Source of the DNA: an uncultured Clostridia bacterium
GTDB lineage: Bacteria; Bacillota; Clostridia; Christensenellales; Aristaeellaceae
NCBI GenBank assembly: GCA_934675735.1
Contig: CAKURR010000023.1
Span: forward strand, 1 to 31,145
Length of the DNA stretch: 31,145 bases
Direction of reading: 5' to 3'
The stretch's first letter is position 1. Each line of letters starts with the position of its first letter. A program made the position numbers and the translations under genes. Shown one piece after another: positions 13,993-21,476 of this stretch. Under the pieces are notes generated by a model that saw only the letters and a program-made list of their open reading frames with translations, was not told where the DNA came from and ran no database searches.

Positions 13993-14912
13993 ACAATTTT
14001 GATCTGAAGGCCTACATGGACATTACCCCGGAAATTGAGGAAGCCGTTCGCACCGGCAAGCCTGTCGTTGCGCTGGAGAGCACCATCCTCAGCCACGGCA
14101 TGCCGTATCCGGAGAACCTGAGCTTTGCCCGCGAGGTGGAGAAGATTATCCGTGAGCAGGGCGCGATTCCCGCGACGATGGCCATCATCGACGGCCGTCT
14201 CAAGTGCGGCCTGACCGAGGCCGAGCTGGTTCGCATGTGCGAGGCCAAGGGCGTGCTGAAGGTGAGCCGCCGCGATCTGCCGATCGTCGTCGCGCAGAAG
14301 CTGACCGGCGCGACCACCGTCGCCACGACGATGATTCTGGCGAACATGGCGGGCATTCACATCTTTGCCACCGGCGGCATCGGCGGCGTGCATCGCCACG
14401 GCGAGGTGACGATGGATGTGAGCGCGGATCTGCAGGAGCTGGCGCATACGCCGGTTGCGGTCGTCTGCGCGGGCGCGAAGATGATTCTGGATATCGGCCG
14501 CACGCTCGAGTATCTGGAGACGATGGGCGTTCCGGTGCTTGGCCTGAATACCGACGATTTCCCGGCGTTCTACTGCCGCAAGAGCGGTTTCGGCGTGGAT
14601 TACAACGCCAAGACCCCGGCGGATGTCGCGGCGATTGCCAAGGCGAAGTGGGGCATGGGCCTTCAGGGCGGCATGCTCATCGGCAATCCGGTGCCGGAAG
14701 AGTACGCGATGGATTTCGACAAGATGAGCGCCGTTATCGACAAGGCGATGGCGATGGCCGACGAGGCCGGTGTGAAGGGCAAGGACATCACCCCGTTCCT
14801 GCTGGCGCACATCGTCGAGCTGACCGGCGGCGACAGCCTCAAGACCAACATTCAGCTGGCCTACAACAACGCCCGTGCGGCGGCGCAGATTGCCGTTGAG
14901 CTGGCGAAGTAA
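13989..14912 (+). CDS. psuG: Pseudouridine-5'-phosphate glycosidase
   Basis: A 307-residue enzyme that splits pseudouridine 5'-phosphate into uracil and ribose 5-phosphate, completing catabolism of RNA-derived pseudouridine. The family pattern is clear: VVALESTILSHGMPYPEN (catalytic Glu at about residue 30), IPATMAIIDGRLKCGL, TGATTVATTMILA, FATGGIGGVHRHGE, VCAGAKMILDIGRTLEYLET, and FPAFYCRKSGF. Length is that of the family. It overlaps psuK by 4 nt, so translation is coupled, and is followed by a long terminator hairpin. Confidence 0.95.
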   Translation: MNNFDLKAYMDITPEIEEAVRTGKPVVALESTILSHGMPYPENLSFAREVEKIIREQGAIPATMAIIDGRLKCGLTEAELVRMCEAKGVLKVSRRDLPIVVAQKLTGATTVATTMILANMAGIHIFATGGIGGVHRHGEVTMDVSADLQELAHTPVAVVCAGAKMILDIGRTLEYLETMGVPVLGLNTDDFPAFYCRKSGFGVDYNAKTPADVAAIAKAKWGMGLQGGMLIGNPVPEEYAMDFDKMSAVIDKAMAMADEAGVKGKDITPFLLAHIVELTGGDSLKTNIQLAYNNARAAAQIAVELAK

Positions 14913-14924
14913 GAAAGCCGAAAG

Positions 14925-14981
14925 AATAAATGAAAAGGCGTTTTTCCCGTATGTGGGAAAGCGCCTTTTCATTTATTTTTT
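14925..14981 (+). terminator. Terminator of psuK-psuG
   Basis: A long stem, AAATGAAAAGGCG with CGCCTTTTCATTT, has an inner TTTCCC/GGGAAA stem and is followed by ATTTTTTC. It starts 13 nt after the psuG stop. Confidence 0.9.
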
Positions 14982-15000
14982 CGATTAAAACAGACTTACG

Positions 15001-15034
15001 CAGAGTCAGGTAACGCTTCGCTCCCTGACTCCCG
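15001..15034. repeat. Family-A repeat, copy 2
   Basis: Same 34-nt element as 11276-11309 (32/34 identical), with the stem GAGTCAGG/CCTGACTC intact. Here it is followed by CCCGTTTTTT, which on the plus strand resembles a terminator tail. Confidence 0.8.
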
Positions 15035-15049
15035 TTTTTTCGCTGCGCA

Positions 15050-15110
15050 TTGGGAGACGTTGGGCTGCCGCCCAAACCTGCTTGGGGATTTCATCCCCAA
15101 ACCCCATCTT
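15050..15110 (+). repeat. Family-B two-stem palindromic element, copy 3
   Basis: Stem 1 is TTGGGC (15060-15065)/GCCCAA (15070-15075). Stem 2 is TTGGGGAT (15082-15089)/ATCCCCAA (15093-15100). It begins with ACGTT like copy 1. Arms differ in sequence from the other copies yet pair perfectly. Confidence 0.7.
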
Positions 15111-15143
15111 CGCTTCGCGCTGTTCTTTTGCTGCTATTCGTCT

Positions 15144-16790
15144 TTACTCCAAATGCGCGTAAATCTCTTTGAGGTGCCGGGTCAATTTTCCGTTTTCCGC
15201 GTAATCAATCGGGCATTCGATAAGCGCGGGCACATCCTGTCGGAAGGCCTCCTCGAGCGTCGGCAGCAGCTCGTCCGCCGTGGCGATGCGATAGCCTTTA
15301 CAGTGCATGGCTTCGGCATAGGCGACTAAATCGGGGTTGGTGAAATCGCAGTAATGCGTTTCGCCGAATTTATCCATACCCTTCCACTTAATCAGTCCGT
15401 AGCCGCCATCCACAAACACCAGCACGACGAAGGGCAGGTGCTCGCGCACGGCGGTTTCCAGCTCCTGACTGTTCATCATGAATCCGCCGTCGCCGGTGAC
15501 AACCAGCACGCGCTTATCGGGCGAAACGAGCTTGGCGGCCAGCGCGCCGGGCAGGGAGAAGCCCATCGTCGCAAAGCCGTTGGAAATCAGGCAGGTCTTG
15601 GGCTTATAGCAGTTATAATGGCGGGCAATCCACATCTTATGAGCCCCCACGTCGGAGAGCAGAATATCGCCCGGGCGCATGGCCTTGCGCACGTCGATGA
15701 GCACGCGCTGCGGCTTCATCGGGAAGGAAGCATCCGACGCATAGCTTTCGTGTTCGGAGACAAGCCGGTTGCGGATGGCCAGCGCGGCGGTCGGCTCCTG
15801 TGTGCGGTGGGTGCGCAGGGTGATGCGGTGCAGCGAATCGCTGATATCGCCGACGACCTCGCATGTGGTTTGATAATATTTGTTGATGTGCGCGGGCGTG
15901 GTGTTGATGTGCAGAATGGGCGTTTTGCGCGTCGGGTTGATGCGCTGGGGCGCATATTCCACGATGTCATAGCCGACGCAGATGAGCAGATCCGCGTCCT
16001 CCAGCACGCGGTTGGCGTAGTCCTTTTGCGGGATGCCGACTGTCCAGAGGGAATAGGGGCTGGTGTAGGGAATCATGCCCTTGGCCATCATCGTGTTGAC
16101 GACGGGGATATGCAGCGTTTCGGCCATTTCGGTCAGAGCCTCGCTGGCGTCCTCGCGCACCGCGTCGCTGCCGACGAGAATCACCGGATTCTGACTGCGG
16201 AAAATCAGCCCCGCCGCGATTTCGATGTGCTCCAGTGACGCGCTTTCGGGGTTCGGGCCTGCGCGGTGCAGCGGGGCTTCGCCCTCGGGCACATCCTGCA
16301 GGGACACGTCCACGGGCAGGTCGATATGCGTCGCGCCGGGCTTGCCCTCGCCCTCGGCGTATTTGAACGCCAGGCGCGTGATTTCCGCGATGGAATCGGG
16401 GCGCATGACGAGTTTGGTGCGCTTGGTCACCGGCTCGAACATCTTGGTCAAATCGAGAAACTGGTGCGCCGTCAGGTGGATTTTGTCGGTGGAAACCTGC
16501 CCCGTGATGGCGACCAGCGGCGCGCCGTCGGAATTGGCGTCCGCCACGCCGGTGATGAGGTTGGTTGCGCCCGGGCCGAGCGTCGCCAGGCAGATGCCCG
16601 CGTGCCCCGTCAGCCGCCCGTAGACATCCGCCATAAAGGCCGCGCCCTGTTCGTGGCGCACCGTGATAAACCGAATATCCGAACGCGCCAGAGCGTTCAT
16701 CACCGCGAGATTTTCCTCGCCCGGGATGCCGAAAACCACCTTGACCCCTTCGTTTTCCAAACATTTGACAAGCAGTTCCGCTGTGTTCAT
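15144..16790 (-). CDS. Acetolactate synthase, catabolic (AlsS-like), ThDP enzyme
   Basis: A 548-residue thiamine-diphosphate enzyme, likely condensing two pyruvates to 2-acetolactate. The N-terminal domain has the catalytic Glu E47 in RHEQGAAFMADVYGRLTG. The ThDP/Mg motif is GDGGFMMNSQELETA, followed about 27 residues on by FVDGGYGLIKW; the Asp of VD probably keeps the metal-ligand role, though the residue before it is Val rather than the usual Asn. KPGATHIDLPVDV is typical of the AlsS/catabolic branch. No regulatory small subunit (IlvN) or acetolactate decarboxylase lies nearby. The ATG at 16790 follows GGAGG by 6 nt. Other ThDP decarboxylase-type functions cannot be excluded. Confidence 0.85.
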   Translation of the reverse strand: MNTAELLVKCLENEGVKVVFGIPGEENLAVMNALARSDIRFITVRHEQGAAFMADVYGRLTGHAGICLATLGPGATNLITGVADANSDGAPLVAITGQVSTDKIHLTAHQFLDLTKMFEPVTKRTKLVMRPDSIAEITRLAFKYAEGEGKPGATHIDLPVDVSLQDVPEGEAPLHRAGPNPESASLEHIEIAAGLIFRSQNPVILVGSDAVREDASEALTEMAETLHIPVVNTMMAKGMIPYTSPYSLWTVGIPQKDYANRVLEDADLLICVGYDIVEYAPQRINPTRKTPILHINTTPAHINKYYQTTCEVVGDISDSLHRITLRTHRTQEPTAALAIRNRLVSEHESYASDASFPMKPQRVLIDVRKAMRPGDILLSDVGAHKMWIARHYNCYKPKTCLISNGFATMGFSLPGALAAKLVSPDKRVLVVTGDGGFMMNSQELETAVREHLPFVVLVFVDGGYGLIKWKGMDKFGETHYCDFTNPDLVAYAEAMHCKGYRIATADELLPTLEEAFRQDVPALIECPIDYAENGKLTRHLKEIYAHLE

Positions 16791-16825
16791 GTGTGTCCTC
16801 CATGTGCATATCTGCATGATGCACT

Positions 16826-16854
16826 ATCATAACACACAAAAAAAGCAAATTCAA
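16826..16854 (-). promoter_or_regulatory. Promoter of the acetolactate synthase gene, nested in a terminator
   Basis: On the minus strand TTGAAT (16854-16849) and TATGAT (16831-16826) are 17 nt apart. The -35 box straddles the loop and second arm of the upstream gene's terminator. A GTGCAT/ATGCAC inverted repeat lies just downstream at about 16803-16824 and could be an operator. Confidence 0.68.
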
Positions 16855-16876
16855 TGCCTAAACGGCAAGAATTTGC
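16838..16876 (-). terminator. Terminator of the ybaK-like gene
   Basis: GCAAATTC (16845-16852) pairs with GAATTTGC (16869-16876) around a 16-nt loop; on the minus strand seven Ts follow. It starts 13 nt after the ybaK-like stop codon. Confidence 0.75.
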
Positions 16877-16888
16877 ATGATTTCTTTT

Positions 16889-17368
16889 TTAATCCGTCAA
16901 TTCTGCGTATTGCGCGGAAACCAGACCGCAGAGCGCGTCGGGCGCAAGCTCCACCTGAGCGCCGATTTTGCCCGCGCTGACGCAGACTGTGTCAAACAGC
17001 TGGGCGCTTTCGTCGATGAAGGTGGGGTAGAGCTTTTTCATGCCGATGGGGCTGCACCCGCCGTGAATATAGCCCGTGTTGGGCAGAAGCGCCTTTTGCG
17101 GAATCATTTCGACGGCTTTTTCGCCGCAGGCCGCCGCCGCGCGCTTGAGATTCAGCGAACCCGTCGCCGGAATCACAAAAACGTAGAACGCGCGGCTCTT
17201 GCCCTGAGTCACCAGCGTTTTGAAAACCGCCTGAGGGTCTTGCCCGAGCGCCTTGGCGACGGAAATCGCATCGATGCCCGTGTCGGGAGAGTAAAAATGC
17301 GTTTGATAGGGAATTTCCGCCTTATCCAGAATGCGCATCACATTTGTTTTTTCGACTTTGTTTGCCAT
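16889..17368 (-). CDS. ybaK: YbaK/EbsC-family Cys-tRNA(Pro) deacylase
   Basis: A 159-residue editing enzyme that hydrolyses Cys-tRNA(Pro) formed by ProRS. It matches the family closely: KTNVMRILDKAEIPYQTHFY, the key lysine K50 in AVFKTLVTQG, VFVIPATGSLNLKRAA, and GYIHGGCSPIGMKK. Length is the usual ~155-160. The ATG at 17368 has AAAGGAG 7 nt upstream; a longer in-frame extension reads through a palindromic repeat and was rejected. It lies 152 nt downstream of the Gfo/Idh/MocA gene, with a family-B element between them. Confidence 0.93.
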   Translation of the reverse strand: MANKVEKTNVMRILDKAEIPYQTHFYSPDTGIDAISVAKALGQDPQAVFKTLVTQGKSRAFYVFVIPATGSLNLKRAAAACGEKAVEMIPQKALLPNTGYIHGGCSPIGMKKLYPTFIDESAQLFDTVCVSAGKIGAQVELAPDALCGLVSAQYAELTD

Positions 17369-17454
17369 ATGATGGCTCCTTTGAATGATGTAAAAGGGGA
17401 ATGCCTGAGACGCTGACCCAAACATTCCCATAGATGAAAAGAAAAAGTGAATGG

Positions 17455-17512
17455 AGGGAGTTCCAAGAACCTCAGGTTCTTGGCGGGGTTCGGGGCGGCG
17501 CCCCGACGTAAC
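17455..17512 (-). repeat. Family-B two-stem palindromic element, copy 4 (inverted)
   Basis: Read on the minus strand: stem 1 CGGGGCG/CGCCCCG (17091+400, i.e. 17491-17497 with 17499-17505), a CCCCG linker, then stem 2 CCAAGAACCT/AGGTTCTTGG (17463-17472 with 17474-17483). The core AACCTGAGGTT is shared with copy 1, while the flanking arm bases differ and stay paired. It begins 8 nt after the start of the gap that follows the Gfo/Idh/MocA stop. Confidence 0.78.
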
Positions 17513-17520
17513 CCCGCGCG

Positions 17521-18675
17521 TCAAAACGACTTGCTCACGTCCAGCTTGACGGGCTTCGCGGCCTTTTTCGGGCTTTTCGCGGCCAAAGCGGCCAGCCTGT
17601 CGGCGTAGCGCGCGTCGTCGAAGGGCAGGTCAATCGCCGCGTGCTCCCATGTCGAAAGCAGCATCGCGTTGGCCAGCATCAGGCTGTTCAGCCCCTCGCG
17701 CCCGTCGGCAATCATCGGCGCGTCGGTCAGAATGTGCTCGACAAACGCGCGAATCACGCCCGCGTGCATCGTGTAAGGCTCGTCGGGCGTGATGTCCTCC
17801 ACGGTGACGAGCGGCTTGCCGAAACCGCCTTCGTATTCGCGGATGAACCGATTCACGGGTACGTCGGGCCGAGCCAGCGTCAGCCGCCCGTTTTCATACA
17901 CCAGCTGGCCGCCCGTCAGCGAGACTTCAAACCGATTCGTGCCGGGCGCTTCGCCTGTGCAGGTGATGAACGTGCCCGTCGCGCCGTTGGCGTATTCGAC
18001 ATAGGCCGTCACGTCGTCTTCGACCTCGATGTCGTGCCAGCGGCCGAACCCGCAGAACGCGTGCACGCGGATCGGCATGCCGCAGACCCACTGCCACAAA
18101 TCGAGGTTGTGCGGCGCCTGATTGAGCAGCACGCCGCCGCCGTCCGCCGCCCACGTCGCGCGCCACGCGCAGGAATCATAGTAGCTCTGTGCGCGCAGCC
18201 AATCCGTGATGATAACGCTTGTGCGGCGGATTTCGCCCAGCTCGCCGGAATCAATCAGCCGCTTCATCTCGCGGTAGGCGGGGTTGGTGCGCTGGTTAAA
18301 CATCACGCCGAAGGCTCTGCCGCTCCTATCCGCCTCGGCGTTCAGCAGGCGCACCTCCTGCGTGGAAACGCCCGTCGGCTTTTCCAGCAGCACGTGCATC
18401 CCTGCGCGGAACGCCTCGACGGCCTGCTTCACATGCAGCCTGTGCGGCGTTGCAATCAGCACCGCGTCGATAAGACCGCTTCCATACATTTCCGCGGGCG
18501 TGGCAAAGACGCGCACATCCTGTGCATGCGGCAGGGCGAGCAGCTCGGCTTTGTGCGCTTCGCTCGTGGTGACGGCGGCGCAGAGACGCGCGCCGGGCAT
18601 ATCCTCAAGCAGCGTTTTTGCGTGCGCCATGCCCATCGTGCCCAGACCGATGAGACCGAAACGAACCTCTTTCAT
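17521..18675 (-). CDS. Gfo/Idh/MocA-family oxidoreductase
   Basis: An NAD(P)-dependent sugar or inositol dehydrogenase-like protein of 384 residues. The N-terminal Rossmann fold has GLIGLGTMGMAHA (about residues 7-19), and the family's EKP triad is at VLLEKPTGVS near residue 95. The C-terminal substrate domain has GGGVLLNQAPHNLDLWQW with the active-site His of the NxxxHxxD-type motif. A lysine-rich tail (KSPKKAAKPVKLDV) is unusual. The ATG at 18675 has GGAGG upstream; the preceding dehydrogenase gene stops 12 nt away. It is the third gene of the sugar-acid operon. The exact substrate cannot be read from sequence. Confidence 0.9.
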   Translation of the reverse strand: MKEVRFGLIGLGTMGMAHAKTLLEDMPGARLCAAVTTSEAHKAELLALPHAQDVRVFATPAEMYGSGLIDAVLIATPHRLHVKQAVEAFRAGMHVLLEKPTGVSTQEVRLLNAEADRSGRAFGVMFNQRTNPAYREMKRLIDSGELGEIRRTSVIITDWLRAQSYYDSCAWRATWAADGGGVLLNQAPHNLDLWQWVCGMPIRVHAFCGFGRWHDIEVEDDVTAYVEYANGATGTFITCTGEAPGTNRFEVSLTGGQLVYENGRLTLARPDVPVNRFIREYEGGFGKPLVTVEDITPDEPYTMHAGVIRAFVEHILTDAPMIADGREGLNSLMLANAMLLSTWEHAAIDLPFDDARYADRLAALAAKSPKKAAKPVKLDVSKSF

Positions 18676-18687
18676 GGAGAAGCCTCC

Positions 18688-19647
18688 TTAAATGAGTCGA
18701 TACTTTTCATCCAGCGTGCCCGCGAAAAAGTCGAGCACGTTCTGCGCGGCGCGGTTGTTCATCGCCAGCGAATTTTCGCTCGTGTAGGGCGCGGTGTGCG
18801 GCGTTAAGACGGCCTTGTCGCAGCCCACCAGCGGCGAATCGGTGCAGGGCTCGGATTCGTAAACGTCGATGGCCGCTCCGCCCAGCTCGCCGTCGTCCAG
18901 CGCACGGCGCAACGCAGGCACATCCACCACGCCGCCGCGCGCGATGTTGATGAGCACGGCGGTCGGCTTCATCTTTTCAAACTGCGGGGCAGAGAACATG
19001 CCGCGCGTCTGGTCGGTCAGCGGCACGTTGAGGGAAACGTAGTCGCTTTCGGCCAGCAGACTGTCCATGTCGCGATAGCTCACGCCGAACTCGTTTTCCC
19101 ACGCGGGGTTGGGGTGGCGGCAGGTGTAAACCACGCGCATGCCAAGCGCCGCCGCGCGTTTGGCAATTTCTTTGCCGATGCCGCCGAAGCCGACAAGGCC
19201 GAGCGTGCGCCCCTTCGCGCCGGGGAGCTGCATGCGAATCCATTCGCCGCGCTGCATGGAGGCGTTCTGCATGTCGATGCGGCGGGCGAAGTAGAGGATA
19301 TAGGCCATGACATGCTCGGCGACCGCGCCTTCGACCATGCCCGTCAGCCGCGTGACGGCGACGTGATGCGCGCGGCACGCGTCCAGGTCGATGGAATCAT
19401 AGCCGATGGAGCGGCGGGAGATGAGCTTGAGCTTCGGGCAGTGCGCAAGCACGTTGTCCGTGATGGGTTCAAGCCCGCAGACGGCGACGTCCGCATCCGA
19501 AAGCGCGTCAATCATATCCGCTTCCGGCGTGGCGATGGTGAAGCCGCGCGAGGTTAAATCGACGACTTCGTGCCCGTTTGCGGCGAGCATGTCTGCGGCA
19601 GCGCGGTCATAGGTGGTGTAATTGCGGGCGGTGATGACGATTTTCAT
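18688..19647 (-). CDS. D-isomer-specific 2-hydroxyacid dehydrogenase
   Basis: A 319-residue enzyme of the PGDH/2-hydroxyacid dehydrogenase family that interconverts a 2-keto acid and a D-2-hydroxy acid with NAD(P). The NAD-binding motif is GLVGFGGIGKE (about residues 150-160). The catalytic triad is R237 (NIARGGVVD), E266 (DVYESEP) and H284 (LTPHTAPYT). There is no C-terminal ACT domain, so it is not the long form of SerA. Between a KDG-type kinase (16 nt upstream) and an oxidoreductase (12 nt downstream), a role with sugar-derived keto acids is more likely than serine synthesis. Confidence 0.9.
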   Translation of the reverse strand: MKIVITARNYTTYDRAAADMLAANGHEVVDLTSRGFTIATPEADMIDALSDADVAVCGLEPITDNVLAHCPKLKLISRRSIGYDSIDLDACRAHHVAVTRLTGMVEGAVAEHVMAYILYFARRIDMQNASMQRGEWIRMQLPGAKGRTLGLVGFGGIGKEIAKRAAALGMRVVYTCRHPNPAWENEFGVSYRDMDSLLAESDYVSLNVPLTDQTRGMFSAPQFEKMKPTAVLINIARGGVVDVPALRRALDDGELGGAAIDVYESEPCTDSPLVGCDKAVLTPHTAPYTSENSLAMNNRAAQNVLDFFAGTLDEKYRLI

Positions 19648-19663
19648 GGGGCGCTCCTTTGGT

Positions 19664-20752
19664 TCAGCGGCGGATGTCGTAATTCATGTTCATCAGGTTG
19701 CGGATGCTGCTCACGTCGTCGGTGATGTTGGCGTCGCCGTGAATCGTGTGCTTGATGACGCTGGAGGCGACGGCGAAGTTGAGCATATCCATCGGCTTGT
19801 AATCGTGCAGCATGGCATAAATCAGGCCGCTGGCGAATGCGTCGCCGCCGCCCACGCGGTCGAGAATCGTGAAGGTGAAGAGCTTGCTTTCAAACGTGTG
19901 CCCCTCGTACCACATGAAGGCTTTCAGGCTGTTTTCGCTGCCGGAATGGGCGTAGCGCACGTGCCGCGCGATGCACTTGAGGTTGGGATAGCGCTCGACA
20001 AACCGCTGGAAGATTTCATCCTGCTGCTCATAGCTGGGCTGCATCGGCACGCCGTCCTTCGCGTCGCCCTGGCTGTGGTCGTTTTCGTCGCGCCAGAGGT
20101 GATACGGCTCGATGCCCAGCAGGATATCGACATAGGGCAGGCAGGCGGTGCAGAAATCGCGCGCTTCCTCCCAGCTCCACAGCATGCTGCGGAAATTGCC
20201 GTCGAAGCTGACCGTCAGCCCCTTTTCCTTGGCGACGCGCAGCATATCCAGCACCAGCTTGGCGCAGTTCGGGCTGAGCGCGGGGGTGATGCCGCTCAGG
20301 TGCAGCCAGTCAAAGCCCTCCAGCAGCGCGCCCAAATCCACATCCGAAAAATCGTATTCGGCCATCGCGCTGTGCTTGCGGTCGTAGATGACCTTGCTGG
20401 GGCGGATGCCGTAGCCCGTTTCGAGGTAATACGTGCCCAGACGATGGGTCGGCGTTTCCTCCGGCGAGGTGAGAATCATCGGGGTGCAGTGCACGTCGTT
20501 GGAGCGCAGCCAGCGCACGGCGCTCTTGCCGAGGCTGTTGTTGGGCACGACGGAGAAGAACGTGCTGTCCACGCCCAGATTGGCCAGCGCGAGGGCGATG
20601 TTGGCCTCGCTGCCGCCGTAGCTGGCTTCAAAGCCGGAAGCCATGCGGATTTTTTCATAGTTCGGCGGGGTCAGACGGAGCATGATTTCGCCCATCGTGA
20701 TGAATTTTTTGCCGTTTTCCGTGTTTTGCAGAAGCGGATTATAGTGAATCAT
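19664..20752 (-). CDS. PfkB-family sugar kinase, 2-keto-3-deoxygluconate kinase-like
   Basis: A 362-residue ribokinase-fold kinase. Signs of the KdgK branch are ITMGEIMLRLTPP, ASYGGSEANIALALANLG, GTYYLETGYGIRPSKVIYDR, and SFDGNFRSMLW. The catalytic motif is DRVGGGDAFASGL, Asp near residue 303. It would phosphorylate 2-keto-3-deoxygluconate or a related keto-sugar in the cytoplasm. It is the first gene of the operon with the two dehydrogenases. The usual partner, a KDPG aldolase, is absent from the window. The ATG at 20752 leaves an N-terminus of about 15 residues before the fold; upstream in-frame codons overlap the promoter and were rejected. Confidence 0.85.
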   Translation of the reverse strand: MIHYNPLLQNTENGKKFITMGEIMLRLTPPNYEKIRMASGFEASYGGSEANIALALANLGVDSTFFSVVPNNSLGKSAVRWLRSNDVHCTPMILTSPEETPTHRLGTYYLETGYGIRPSKVIYDRKHSAMAEYDFSDVDLGALLEGFDWLHLSGITPALSPNCAKLVLDMLRVAKEKGLTVSFDGNFRSMLWSWEEARDFCTACLPYVDILLGIEPYHLWRDENDHSQGDAKDGVPMQPSYEQQDEIFQRFVERYPNLKCIARHVRYAHSGSENSLKAFMWYEGHTFESKLFTFTILDRVGGGDAFASGLIYAMLHDYKPMDMLNFAVASSVIKHTIHGDANITDDVSSIRNLMNMNYDIRR

Positions 20753-20786
20753 CGGGGATACCTGCCTTCCTGCTTGTGTTAGTATC

Positions 20787-20815
20787 AGTATAGCATGGTT
20801 TGACGGGGGATTCAA
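20787..20815 (-). promoter_or_regulatory. Promoter of the sugar-acid operon
   Basis: On the minus strand TTGAAT (20815-20810) and TATACT (20792-20787) have a 17-nt spacer, 35 nt before the kinase start. It is placed just downstream of the terminator at 20832-20872. Confidence 0.72.
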
Positions 20816-20831
20816 GCGGGGGAAAAGGCTC

Positions 20832-20872
20832 AAAAAACGCGCTCCCTGCCGAGCGGGCGGCAGAGAGCGCGT
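20832..20872 (-). terminator. Terminator of the FMN-binding protein genes
   Basis: A long GC-rich stem, ACGCGCTC.CTGCC with GGCAG.GAGCGCGT (one mismatch), is followed on the minus strand by six Ts. It begins about 24 nt after the stop of the small secreted protein. Confidence 0.88.
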
Positions 20873-20895
20873 CTGAGCATTTGGGTTTGTTTGTC

Positions 20896-21429
20896 TTACT
20901 TCGCGTTGTCCGCGGCCTTTTGCAGCGCCTGAAGGAAAGCGCCCACGTCGATGGTGCAGCCGGACTTGAGGTCCACGTCGTCCGGCACCTGCGTGTGGTG
21001 GCCGTCGCCCTTGTCATAGGTCGGCATGGCGACAACCTCTTCCACCGTCTTGCCGACGCACCAGGCCTCCAGCGCTTCGGCCTGCTCATACCATTCCTTG
21101 CCGATGGAAGTCGCGGCCTTCATGCCGTAGGCGTCGCCCAGCTCCTTCTTGGTCGGGTGGTCGCCCGTTAACTCGTTCGTGAGTGCGCCGGCTGCGTCAA
21201 AGCCGACTTTATTCTGCGCAATATCGAAGGAAATGGCGGTGATTTTGCCCGCGTCGTCCAGCTCCACGGCGCACATGGTCGTGTTGACGGTCACGCTGCC
21301 GGCCTTGTCGGCAGTTGCGCCGGAACCGGACAGGCTCGTCACGGAGCCAAGGCCGGAAGCGGCCAGCGCGCCGGCGGAGAGGGAGAGCATCAGCGCCGCA
21401 GTCGCGGCGGTAACGGCAAACTTGTTCAT
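20896..21429 (-). CDS. Small secreted protein with FMN_bind-like fold
   Basis: A 177-residue protein with a signal peptide (about 1-23, ending AGALAAS) and no lipobox. The mature part resembles a family of secreted clostridial proteins (AVELDDAGKITAISFDIAQ, KKELGDAYGMKAAT, SIGKEWYEQAEALEAW). Near the C-terminus DLKSGCT (D153-T159) lines up with the FMN-attachment motif DxxSGAT, with Cys replacing Ala. Covalent flavin on T159 by an ApbE enzyme is possible but unproven; no apbE is in the window. The ATG at 21429 has TGGAGG 8 nt upstream. It is 85 nt downstream of the tandem FMN_bind gene on the same strand, so probably co-transcribed, and is followed by a strong terminator. Confidence 0.68.
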   Translation of the reverse strand: MNKFAVTAATAALMLSLSAGALAASGLGSVTSLSGSGATADKAGSVTVNTTMCAVELDDAGKITAISFDIAQNKVGFDAAGALTNELTGDHPTKKELGDAYGMKAATSIGKEWYEQAEALEAWCVGKTVEEVVAMPTYDKGDGHHTQVPDDVDLKSGCTIDVGAFLQALQKAADNAK

Positions 21430-21476
21430 AACATATACCTCCAAAATCATTTGTTGCGGGTGACATGCGAATCTAT

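Noticed and set aside
18688..19647. Phosphoglycerate dehydrogenase (SerA) for serine synthesis
   Set aside because: Catalytic residues fit the wider family, but there is no ACT domain and the neighbours are sugar-acid genes, so a specific SerA call is not supported.
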